DNA from: Mucilaginibacter inviolabilis
GTDB taxonomy: Bacteria; Bacteroidota; Bacteroidia; Sphingobacteriales; Sphingobacteriaceae
NCBI RefSeq assembly: GCF_011089895.1
Contig: NZ_JAANAT010000001.1
Location: 3,162,001-3,226,000, forward strand
Reading direction: 5' to 3'
DNA: 64,000 nucleotides
Within the stretch, counting starts at the first letter, position 1. Every line of letters starts with the position of its first letter. Positions 39,035 to 47,118 of this stretch are shown in pieces. Under the pieces are notes generated by a model. That model searched no databases. It saw only the letters and a list, made by a program, of their open reading frames with translations, and was not told the origin of the DNA. The translations under genes and the position numbers were made by a program.

Positions 39035-39712
39035 ATGAATGTATTAATTGTTGAAGACGAAAAGGGTTTGGCCCTTGAAGTAGATGAGTTTTTAAGTCAT
39101 GAAGGTTTTACGGTTGAACACGCGCGCACCAAAAAATCCGCAGAGGAAAAGATATTTGTAAACAACTATGACTTTATACTGCTTGACCTTGGTTTGCCCG
39201 ACGGTGACGGCTTTGACCTCCTAAAAATGCTGAAGGCCCTGGAAAAACGTGACGACGCGGTTATTATACTCACCGCCCGCGGAGCAGTTGACGATCGTGT
39301 AATGGGTCTGGAGCAAGGCGCCGACGATTACCTGGCCAAGCCATTTTCATTAAGCGAACTTTTGGCCCGCATGCACGCCATCACACGCCGAAAGCACCGT
39401 TTAGAGAGTAATGATATCAATATCAAAGGCCTGCGCGTTAATATCCAGAACCGTACAGTGATGTATAATGATGAGCGCATTAACCTGACTAAAAAAGAGT
39501 TTGAAATATTCAACTACCTGGTGCTGAATAAAAACCGGGTAATATCCCGCACCAACTTAACCGAGCATGTGTGGGGTGATGTACTGGAGATCAACTCAGA
39601 CTCTAACTTTGTGGATGTGCACGTGAAAAACCTTCGCAAAAAACTATCGCAATACATTCCTATTGACTGGTTTGAAACCGTAAGGAGCATAGGTTACCGT
39701 ATTAATATTTAA
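39035..39712 (+). CDS. OmpR-family response regulator
   Basis: This 225-residue protein has a receiver domain (phospho-acceptor Asp51 in FILLDLGLPDG, acidic pair VEDE at the start, conserved LTARGAVDDRVMGLEQGADDYLAKPF) and a C-terminal winged helix (KKEFEIFNYLVLNKNRVISR, VDVHVKNLRKKL). The ATG at 39035 is used; an upstream TTG at 39002 adds 11 residues absent from the family. The histidine kinase follows 12 nt later. Divergence from GH130 suggests it could control that gene or the glycosyltransferases, which is inference. Confidence 0.94.
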   Translation: MNVLIVEDEKGLALEVDEFLSHEGFTVEHARTKKSAEEKIFVNNYDFILLDLGLPDGDGFDLLKMLKALEKRDDAVIILTARGAVDDRVMGLEQGADDYLAKPFSLSELLARMHAITRRKHRLESNDINIKGLRVNIQNRTVMYNDERINLTKKEFEIFNYLVLNKNRVISRTNLTEHVWGDVLEINSDSNFVDVHVKNLRKKLSQYIPIDWFETVRSIGYRINI

Positions 39713-39724
39713 ATACACCTACAA

Positions 39725-41053
39725 ATGAAACTTCAGGTAAAGCTGGCACTGTATAATACATTAACCAAAGTAGCCATCATTTTATTTACCGGCCTGCTTA
39801 TCCTGTTATCCATTGAAAAAATTTCCTATAACCACATTGAGGTACGTTTAGAGGATGATAAGGAAGAAACTTTAAAAAGCCTTGAATCAAATGAGATCAA
39901 CCGCTTTTTGAGCAGCCAGCAGGTTTATACCGATTATAATATCTTAAAGGAGGAGTTTATCAGCATTACACCTGCTGCTAAATATGATCCCAATGTATCA
40001 AAAGAAGTAAAATTTACAACCGAGCCTCGTAACCTCGACAAAAAGAACTTTCAAGTTTATCGCATTCTATCCCATAAATTTAATTTTAACGGACATACTT
40101 ACTTGCTTCAAATAGGCGAGGCGATTGAATCGGTTGAAGAGTTAAAGTCGATCATCAAAAAGTTTACTTTACTCGTATTATTTATTGCACTGGTACTTAC
40201 ACTCATCAGTGACCTGGTGTTTACCAAATTTTTGCTTGCTCCATTTTATAAGATCATTGACCGCAAGCTGATCAAAGTAAATGATCCCATGAACTTTGAT
40301 TATGAAAAAATTCAAACAACAACCCAGGACTTTGAATTGCTTGATGACAGTATAAGTTCGTTAATGAAAAAGATATCCAACCTTTTTATACTGGAAAAGC
40401 AATTTATAGCCAATGTGTCACATGAATTGCTTACACCGATATCCATCATCAGTTCAAGGCTTGAAAATATACTCTTACATGAAGATTTAAGTGAAGGCAG
40501 CGAGAATAAGATGCATGCTTCGCTGAAAACGCTCAATCGCCTAAAATCTATCATTAATAGTTTACTGCTTATATCAAAGGTAGAAAACAACCAATTTGAC
40601 AAAGCCGATATGGTGATGATAGCCGGAGTAGTAAAAGAAATACATGAAGAATTGGAAGATCGTATAGAGGAAAAACACCTCACGTTTACCAATCATCTCA
40701 AGTACATTTATTCTATTCAAGGTAATCGCCCGCTTATGCATACCTTACTGTTCAATATCATCAACAACTCCATCAAATACAACAATCCCAAAGGAAGTAT
40801 TACCATTAGTGATGATCTTAACGATGATGTTTACGCTATTACCATTGCTGATACCGGTGCAGGCATGGATCAAAAGCAAATTGAAAATGCCTTTAACCGC
40901 TTTGAGAAGTTTGACACCGACGAAAAAGAAAGTTATGGTTTAGGCCTGGCCATAGTGAAAAGCATAACCGCTTTTCATAATATTAAGGTTAAAATAAGCT
41001 CGGTAAAAAACAAGGGAACTTCTGTAAAGCTGATATTTGATCATCTGGCTTAA
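39725..41053 (+). CDS. Membrane histidine kinase
   Basis: This is a 442-residue sensor kinase. A first transmembrane segment is near residues 13-30 and a second near 141-163, with a periplasmic loop of about 110 residues between. The H-box FIANVSHELLTPIS places the phospho-accepting histidine at 233. The ATP-binding half contains NIINNSIKYNN, ITIADTGAGMD and YGLGLAIVKS. The sensing loop has no recognised domain. It is in an operon with the OmpR-type regulator at 39035 and is followed by a weak terminator. Confidence 0.93.
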   Translation: MKLQVKLALYNTLTKVAIILFTGLLILLSIEKISYNHIEVRLEDDKEETLKSLESNEINRFLSSQQVYTDYNILKEEFISITPAAKYDPNVSKEVKFTTEPRNLDKKNFQVYRILSHKFNFNGHTYLLQIGEAIESVEELKSIIKKFTLLVLFIALVLTLISDLVFTKFLLAPFYKIIDRKLIKVNDPMNFDYEKIQTTTQDFELLDDSISSLMKKISNLFILEKQFIANVSHELLTPISIISSRLENILLHEDLSEGSENKMHASLKTLNRLKSIINSLLLISKVENNQFDKADMVMIAGVVKEIHEELEDRIEEKHLTFTNHLKYIYSIQGNRPLMHTLLFNIINNSIKYNNPKGSITISDDLNDDVYAITIADTGAGMDQKQIENAFNRFEKFDTDEKESYGLGLAIVKSITAFHNIKVKISSVKNKGTSVKLIFDHLA

Positions 41054-41121
41054 CTTCACTAAATCTTCATTCAAAGTTTATTACTTTGGGCAGTTTTAGT
41101 AAGTGTTACCCCTATTAAGAG

Positions 41122-41150
41122 GGCTATTTTTATTTAAGGATAGCCTTTTT
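41122..41150 (+). terminator. Weak terminator after histidine kinase
   Basis: The GGCTAT/ATAGCC stem (41122-41127 and 41140-41145) is followed by a seven-T run. Confidence 0.6.
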
Positions 41151-42071
41151 TTATATCATCTTATTTCGCTTCACCAGGTAAGTCTTTAGTATGTTTTGGT
41201 AGCCTTCCTGTATATCGGCATCAATCAAATCAATATGATATTGCGCGCATTTGAGTTCCAGCTCATGTCGGTATGCCTCTAAAGATTTTCTATAAGCATC
41301 GCGTATTTTACCGGGATGTACTTTTATCTCGGCGCCAGTTTCCATATCTATAAAATGGTGGGGACGGTTATCAAAATTAAAATCGAGTTCTTTTTGCTTA
41401 TCGTGGACATTAAATACAACTACTTCGTGTTTATTGAATTTTAAGTGCTGTATGGCAGCAAACAGCGATTGTAATTTTTCGGCATCAAGGTTATTCTCCA
41501 ACATATCACTAAAAATGATCACCATCGAACGCTGATGTATCTCCTGGGCAATATGATGTAGTACATCGGTTATATGGGTAACTGTATTTACCCGGGGAGT
41601 GTTATACATTTTTTCCAGCTCGGCATACAGGTGAAATAAATGTGTGCTGGTTGATTTGGCGGTGCTCAGCCAATCAATTTTATCCGAAAAAAGGCATAAG
41701 CCAAAAGCATCACGTTGCTTTTTAAATAAATACATTAATGAGGCCACAGCATAAACGGAAAACTGCAGTTTACTCAACCCCTTTTCGGGGAAATTCATAG
41801 ATGATGAAGTATCCAGCAGTAAATAACAGCGCAGGTTGGTTTCCTCTTCAAACTGCTTTACAAACAGTTTTTCGGTTCGGGCCAGTAATTTCCAGTCGAT
41901 ATTTTTTACTGATTCACCATTATTGTACAAGCGATGTTCTGCAAACTCTACAGAAAATCCGTGAAATGGGCTTTGATGCAGGCCGGTTATAAACCCTTCT
42001 ACCACCTGGCGGGCCAATAGTTCCAGATTGGCCAGTTGCCTTATTTGCTGATCATCATTTAACCGGGACAT
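41151..42071 (-). CDS. DUF58 domain-containing protein (vWA-like)
   Basis: This 306-residue cytosolic protein has the family hallmark HGFSVEFAEHRLYNNGESVKNIDWKLLAR (residues about 38-66) followed by a von Willebrand A-like domain with the metal-ion-dependent DTSSSMNF (DxSxS) motif. DUF58 proteins usually sit beside a MoxR ATPase and exported vWA partners; here none is adjacent, so the gene is an orphan of that system in this window. No membrane helix is seen. The role, perhaps protein assembly or stress, is known only from family context. Confidence 0.88.
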   Translation of the reverse strand: MSRLNDDQQIRQLANLELLARQVVEGFITGLHQSPFHGFSVEFAEHRLYNNGESVKNIDWKLLARTEKLFVKQFEEETNLRCYLLLDTSSSMNFPEKGLSKLQFSVYAVASLMYLFKKQRDAFGLCLFSDKIDWLSTAKSTSTHLFHLYAELEKMYNTPRVNTVTHITDVLHHIAQEIHQRSMVIIFSDMLENNLDAEKLQSLFAAIQHLKFNKHEVVVFNVHDKQKELDFNFDNRPHHFIDMETGAEIKVHPGKIRDAYRKSLEAYRHELELKCAQYHIDLIDADIQEGYQNILKTYLVKRNKMI

Positions 42072-42090
42072 AGGGCTAATATAGGGTATA

Positions 42091-42123
42091 AAAAAAGCGT
42101 CACCAAATAGGTAACGCTTTTTT
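42091..42123 (-). terminator. Terminator of trxA
   Basis: AAAAAAGCGTCACC (42091-42104) pairs with GGTAACGCTTTTTT (42110-42123) with one mismatch. The A-run reads as T-run on the minus strand. It is 57 nt past the trxA stop. Confidence 0.75.
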
Positions 42124-42180
42124 AAGGTAATAAATATGGTGAATTAAGCTATCAATAAACTTAATTTTTGCCTTTTATAA

Positions 42181-42501
42181 TTATGCCAGTTGCTTAGCCA
42201 ATTTATCAGTTAAAACTGATTTTGGAACAGCACCAATTTGTTTGTCCACAATTTCGCCGTTTTTAAAGAATAATAAAGCAGGGATATTACGGATTCCGTA
42301 TTTCATTGATATACCAGGGTTGTTGTCAACATCAACTTTACCAACAACGGCTTGACCTGCGTACTCTTTTGCAATGTCTTCAACAACCGGACCTACCATT
42401 CTACAAGGACCACACCATTCTGCCCAAAAGTCAATAAGTACGGGTTTGTCTGATTTCAGCACAAGTTCGTCAAAGTTCGCATCAGTTATTTCTAAAGCCA
42501 T
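42181..42501 (-). CDS. trxA: Thioredoxin
   Basis: This 106-residue classical thioredoxin has the redox motif WCGPC with Cys30 and Cys33, the buried Asp (VLIDFWAEW) and the cis-proline segment NIPALLFFKNG. It reduces disulfides in the cytosol and is a plausible partner of the thiol peroxidase at 23750. There is no signal peptide. A good promoter match lies upstream on the minus strand (42530-42560). Confidence 0.96.
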   Translation of the reverse strand: MALEITDANFDELVLKSDKPVLIDFWAEWCGPCRMVGPVVEDIAKEYAGQAVVGKVDVDNNPGISMKYGIRNIPALLFFKNGEIVDKQIGAVPKSVLTDKLAKQLA

Positions 42502-42975
42502 GATTTCTATTTTTTAATTTTTGTATTACAAATATATACTATTCAAATAGCTTGCCACAACTGCGACCTGACAATGTGACAATTATATTAATATAAATAT
42601 AAACATCCACCATGATTGTTTCTTACTAAAGTTTTAAAAACAAGTTCAGCAAAAGCCCAAAAGTGGGTTTACATGGGTTTACACTTTTCATGGTTAACAT
42701 GGGCTTATTTTACTGAAAATCAAATAATTACTTAAAATCAAGGCTAATTAATGTAAACCCACAATAATGGTAAAAACAAGGTATCCCATGGCATTAGCTA
42801 ATGCTAAGTTATCAACATTTCACTCAATTATTGACTAATTGAATTATTTAGTCAGAAATTATAAAAATCAAATAATTTGTTTGATTGCCGATAATATAAT
42901 GAGCTACCTATAGATATTGAATATAGGGTTACTTTTATTAAACATGGGTATTAATAAAAAGTAATCCAATCACAA
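42502..42975. other. 474-nt AT-rich intergenic region with inverted repeats
   Basis: There is no convincing gene. Apart from the trxA promoter, it holds a perfect 12-nt inverted pair GTGGGTTTACAT (42663-42674) and ATGTAAACCCAC (42751-42762), with a second GGGTTTACA word at 42675 and ACATGGG words at 42708 and 42943. A small RNA or regulator sites are possible. Confidence 0.45.
42530..42560 (-). promoter_or_regulatory. Promoter of trxA
   Basis: On the minus strand TTG (42560-42558), a 20-nt gap and TATATTTG (42537-42530) match the Bacteroidota -33/-7 pattern, 29 nt upstream of the ATG. Confidence 0.55.
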
Positions 42976-43299
42976 ATGCTTTCATTTTATATCCCACTGC
43001 TGATGCTTTTGATAGCCCCTGGTATTCAGGTTATTTTTTCATTTAAAAGAATTAACTCTAAAATCAATTGCTCTCTTGCAGCTATAGCAGGGTTATCGTT
43101 TCTGTTAGGATTAATACTGTCAGTAGCGGGTGTAATTGTTTCCATGTGGTTATTGCCATCAGATATTAAATGCGCTACCGCATGTATCGGATTCGCCCCA
43201 CTTGGATTTGGGCTACTATGTATAACTACCCCGCTTACATTTTTTTTAAGCTTATACCAATACAATTCCAGACAGAAGGCTACTTCCGTTACTAATTAA
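42976..43299 (+). CDS. Small membrane protein of unknown function
   Basis: I do not recognise it. The 107-residue protein has three hydrophobic segments (about 3-20, 35-58 and 68-92) with short connecting loops (FKRINSKINC), and a polar C-terminus (QYNSRQKATSVTN). It has few charged residues, with the positively charged loop and tail suggesting both on the cytosolic side. It is convergent with dnaE, whose stop is one nt away. The long AT-rich gap upstream and the lack of clear homologues give moderate confidence that it is a gene. Confidence 0.55.
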   Translation: MLSFYIPLLMLLIAPGIQVIFSFKRINSKINCSLAAIAGLSFLLGLILSVAGVIVSMWLLPSDIKCATACIGFAPLGFGLLCITTPLTFFLSLYQYNSRQKATSVTN

Positions 43300-43300
43300 T

Positions 43301-46300
43301 TTAATTCAGCACCGGCTGTATATTGGTCAAATTAAAAATATCGGCCATCAGATCGTCACTGGGGTTTACTTTGAATAATTTGGAGGCTAGCTCAACCTGT
43401 AGTGCTTCTTCCCTGTCCTTAATTAAAAAACGCAGTTTACAGTTCTGAACCGGGTACTTTTCGTTGTTTACCATAATGGCTTGCTGAATATCATCCAGCA
43501 ACTTGCTGTTCAAACTGTTTACATCCAGACAAACGGTTAATGATTTGGTCATTTTATCGCGCATTTCCGATAACAGGCTCATCACCTGTATACGCAGATC
43601 CCAGTTATCTTTTTGCCTGAATTTTTCTTCGATGTTACCTTTGATGTGCAGAAAATAACCATCCATCATCAGGTTACGAAATTTCACATAATCCTCGCCA
43701 AACAAGGCAAACTCGTATGATTCGTTATAATCTTCCAATACAAAGGTACCGAAAGGCTTACCGGTCTTCGTCATTTTATGCTGCACATTACCAACCAGGC
43801 CACCAATGCGTATCTCGCCCCGTTTACGTAATTCGTTAAAGGCACTCATGATCTCTTCCCCACCCTCACCTGTACGTGCTTTTTGTACCAGTTTCAGATC
43901 ACTTACAGTACTGTTGCAGAACCGCTCCAACTCAATTTTATAATTATCGAGCGGGTGGCCGGTTAAATATATACCGATCACCGTTTTTTCGTATTTCAAT
44001 TTCTCAATCAGCGGCCACTCTTCCACATCGGGCATAGCGGGTTCCGGCACATAGGAGGCTACCGAACCGCCAAATAATGAGGATTGCGAACTGCTTTGTA
44101 CATTCTGATAATCATTGGCGTACTTGATCAATCGTTCAACACCTGTTAATACCCCAAGCTCCGTCTTGGCAAAAAACTGCGACCGGTGTACGCCAAAGCC
44201 ATCAAAAGCTCCCCCGTAAACCAGGTTTTCATATGATTTACGATTTACACTCCGGGTATTTGATCTGCGGGCAAAATCATATAAAGTTTCATAAGGGCCG
44301 TTAGCCGCACGCTCTTCAATAATACTTTCAACCGCTTTATCGCCAACACCTTTAACACCGGTTAACCCAAAACGGATCTGCGCCTTTTTATTTACCGCGA
44401 ATGACATGTCCGATTCATTGATATCCGGCCCCAAAACTTCCAGCCCCATCCGGCGGCATTCCTCCATAAAAAAGGTGATCTTTTCTATATTATTCTGGTT
44501 ATTTAAAACCGCAGCCATATATTCAGATGGGTAATGCGCTTTTAAAAAGGCCGTTTGATACGCTACAAAGGCGTAACAAGTGGAGTGCGATTTATTGAAA
44601 GCGTATTGTGCAAAAGCTTTCCAGTCGGTCCATATTTTGGTGAGCTTATCTTTGGGGTGTCCTTTGGCAACGGCCCCGTCCATAAACTGGGCCTCCATTT
44701 TGTTCAACACCTCAATTTGCTTTTTACCCATGGCTTTACGCAGTACGTCGGCATCACCTTTACTAAAGCCTGCCAGCTTCTGCGACAAAAGCATCACCTG
44801 CTCCTGGTATACGGTAATACCATAGGTTTCACCCAGGTATTCCTCCATATCCGGAAGGTCAAACACAATAGGTTCCTGCCCATGTTTACGTTTAATAAAG
44901 TTGGGGATGTACTCTATCGGTCCAGGACGATAAAGAGCGTTCATGGCAATTAAATCCTCAAACTTATCGGGTTTCAGATCGCGCAGGTACATTTGCATAC
45001 CATCACTTTCAAACTGGAACGTTCCGTTAGTATCTCCCCGCTGATAAAGTTCATACGTTTTTTGATCGTCCAGCGCTATGTAATCAATATCAATGTGTAC
45101 GCCATGATTTTGTTTGATCATCCGCAGCGCGTCCTTAATAATGGTCAGGGTCTTTAACCCAAGAAAGTCCATCTTGATAACGCCTGCATCCTCAATTACA
45201 CGTCCGTCGTACTGGGTAACCAATAAGTCGGAGTCTTTGGCGGTTGCTACCGGTACAATATCCGTTAAGTCATAAGGCGCAATGATGATACCTGCTGCGT
45301 GTACACCGGTATTACGAACCGAACCTTCGAGCTTTTCGGCCTCCCGCAGTACCTGCCCGCGCAGGTCGTTCCCTTTTACAATCTCTTTCAGCTCGGGCAC
45401 CTGTTCAATGGCTTCTTTAAGTGTGATACCCAAAGTTTCAGGAACCAGCTTTTTAAGGGCCGCCATTTCGGGCAGCGGCATATCCAGCACCCGGCCCACA
45501 TCCTGTATACTGGTACGGGCAGCCATGGAACCATAGGTAATGATCTGCGCTACCTGGTTTTTGCCATATTTTTCTACCACATAGTCAATCACCCTTTGCC
45601 GACCGGCATCATCAAAGTCGGTATCAATATCGGGCATAGACTTACGATCCGGGTTAAGGAACCTCTCGAACAGGAGATTATACTTCATCGGGTCGATATT
45701 GGTGATCCCTGTACAGTAAGCCACCACCGATCCCGCGGCCGAACCACGACCCGGCCCAATAAATACGCCGATATCCCGGCCATGCTTAATAAAGTCGGCT
45801 ACAATTAAAAAGTATCCGGCAAAACCCATGGTACGTATGGTGAACAACTCAAAGTTGATACGCTCCTCTGTTTCGGGCGAAATATCTATATAGCGCTCCT
45901 TAGCGCCTGTAAAGGTTAAGTGTTTTAAATATTCCCACTGGTTCAGCGTATCAGCATCGGGTGTGTTGTGGATCTTAAACTCTTCCGGGATAATGAAATT
46001 GGGCAACAGGATATCCCGTTTTAGCTTTAACACCTCTACTTTATCCACAATTTCGTTGGTATTATCCAACGATTCGGGAATATCAGAGAACAGACTGCCC
46101 ATTTCTGCCTGTGTTTTAAAATAAAACTGATCGTTAGGAAAACCAAAACGATAGCCCTTGCCGCCTTCTTCATCAGTCGCAATCGGCGTACTTTGCATAT
46201 CACCGGTGTTTACACACAGCAAAATATCGTGGGCATTGGAGTCCTGCTGATCCACATAGTGCGAATCATTGGAGCATATCACTTTTACATTATACTTTTT

Positions 46301-46885
46301 AGCATAAGTAAGCAGCACATTATTAATAGTGGTTTGCTCCGGAATTTCATGGCGTTGCAGCTCGATATAAAAATCTTCGCCAAACAGATCAAGCCACCAT
46401 TTAAATTCCTCCTCTGCCTTTTCTGGTGTCTCGCGTAATATAGCCTGGGGCACTGATGCACCAATACAGCAAGTAGTAGCAATGAGGCCTTTATGGTATT
46501 TTAATATCAGCTCTTTATCAATACGCGGCCATTTGCTGTATAATCCTTCCATGTACCCTAAGGAGCATAGCTTCACCAGGTTTTTGTAACCCTCGGGGTT
46601 TTTGGCCAACATCAGCTGGTGGCGGCGCACGTCTTTTTTCTCCTTGGTAAATTGTTTTTTATGCCTGTCTTCCACCACATAAAACTCACAGCCCACAATA
46701 GGTTTTACATTATGCTTGCCGGCTTCAGCCACAAACTTAAATACCCCGAACATGTTGCCATGATCGGTTATGGCCAATGCCTTCATACCATCAGCTGCAG
46801 CCTTTTTATATAGTTTTGATATATCGGCAGCACCATCAAGTAATGAAAATTGGGTATGTACGTGTAAATGAGAAAAATCTGGCAT
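43301..46885 (-). CDS. dnaE: DNA polymerase III alpha subunit
   Basis: This is the 1194-residue replicative polymerase. It begins with a PHP domain (FSHLHVHTQFSLLDG, ALAITDHGNMFG). The palm carries catalytic aspartates in PDIDTDFDD, with FIGPGRGSAAGSVVAY before it, then the fingers (NALYRPGPIEYIPNFI), helix-hairpin-helix-type segment (GLTGVKGVGDKAVESI) and a C-terminal OB-fold (IRIGGLVGNVQHKMTKTGKPF). The length is typical of DnaE1. The PHP histidines look intact, so an associated nuclease activity is possible. A TAnnTTTG box lies at 46920-46927 (minus). Confidence 0.97.
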   Translation of the reverse strand: MPDFSHLHVHTQFSLLDGAADISKLYKKAAADGMKALAITDHGNMFGVFKFVAEAGKHNVKPIVGCEFYVVEDRHKKQFTKEKKDVRRHQLMLAKNPEGYKNLVKLCSLGYMEGLYSKWPRIDKELILKYHKGLIATTCCIGASVPQAILRETPEKAEEEFKWWLDLFGEDFYIELQRHEIPEQTTINNVLLTYAKKYNVKVICSNDSHYVDQQDSNAHDILLCVNTGDMQSTPIATDEEGGKGYRFGFPNDQFYFKTQAEMGSLFSDIPESLDNTNEIVDKVEVLKLKRDILLPNFIIPEEFKIHNTPDADTLNQWEYLKHLTFTGAKERYIDISPETEERINFELFTIRTMGFAGYFLIVADFIKHGRDIGVFIGPGRGSAAGSVVAYCTGITNIDPMKYNLLFERFLNPDRKSMPDIDTDFDDAGRQRVIDYVVEKYGKNQVAQIITYGSMAARTSIQDVGRVLDMPLPEMAALKKLVPETLGITLKEAIEQVPELKEIVKGNDLRGQVLREAEKLEGSVRNTGVHAAGIIIAPYDLTDIVPVATAKDSDLLVTQYDGRVIEDAGVIKMDFLGLKTLTIIKDALRMIKQNHGVHIDIDYIALDDQKTYELYQRGDTNGTFQFESDGMQMYLRDLKPDKFEDLIAMNALYRPGPIEYIPNFIKRKHGQEPIVFDLPDMEEYLGETYGITVYQEQVMLLSQKLAGFSKGDADVLRKAMGKKQIEVLNKMEAQFMDGAVAKGHPKDKLTKIWTDWKAFAQYAFNKSHSTCYAFVAYQTAFLKAHYPSEYMAAVLNNQNNIEKITFFMEECRRMGLEVLGPDINESDMSFAVNKKAQIRFGLTGVKGVGDKAVESIIEERAANGPYETLYDFARRSNTRSVNRKSYENLVYGGAFDGFGVHRSQFFAKTELGVLTGVERLIKYANDYQNVQSSSQSSLFGGSVASYVPEPAMPDVEEWPLIEKLKYEKTVIGIYLTGHPLDNYKIELERFCNSTVSDLKLVQKARTGEGGEEIMSAFNELRKRGEIRIGGLVGNVQHKMTKTGKPFGTFVLEDYNESYEFALFGEDYVKFRNLMMDGYFLHIKGNIEEKFRQKDNWDLRIQVMSLLSEMRDKMTKSLTVCLDVNSLNSKLLDDIQQAIMVNNEKYPVQNCKLRFLIKDREEALQVELASKLFKVNPSDDLMADIFNLTNIQPVLN

Positions 46886-46919
46886 AATGAATCCTTTTCA
46901 GCAAAATCCTGTAGAAATA

Positions 46920-46927
46920 CAAAGTTA
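46920..46927 (-). promoter_or_regulatory. -7 promoter box of dnaE
   Basis: The minus strand reads TAACTTTG, fitting TAnnTTTG, 34 nt upstream of the dnaE ATG. Confidence 0.45.
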
Positions 46928-47118
46928 TCAATAAAACAACTTTGCCGCATCATGTGTTGAAAAACTAAGCCCGATAATTTTTTTATCTATGGGTTGAGGT
47001 GTTTAGTTATTTTGCTGATGAAGCTGTAACTTAAACCGGACTAATCAAACAGGTATCTAAAGTATACTGTTTGAATGTTTGACAGTGAACGATCATCACC
47101 CTTGAAAAATTTATACAG

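Noticed and set aside
37345..41053. GH130 plus two-component genes as a classical polysaccharide utilisation locus
   Set aside because: No susC/susD pair, no hybrid two-component sensor and no exported glycosidase are present; the GH130 enzyme has no signal peptide.
45299..45808. 169-codon plus-strand open frame opposite dnaE
   Set aside because: Shadow of a highly constrained gene; no signal, domain or start context.
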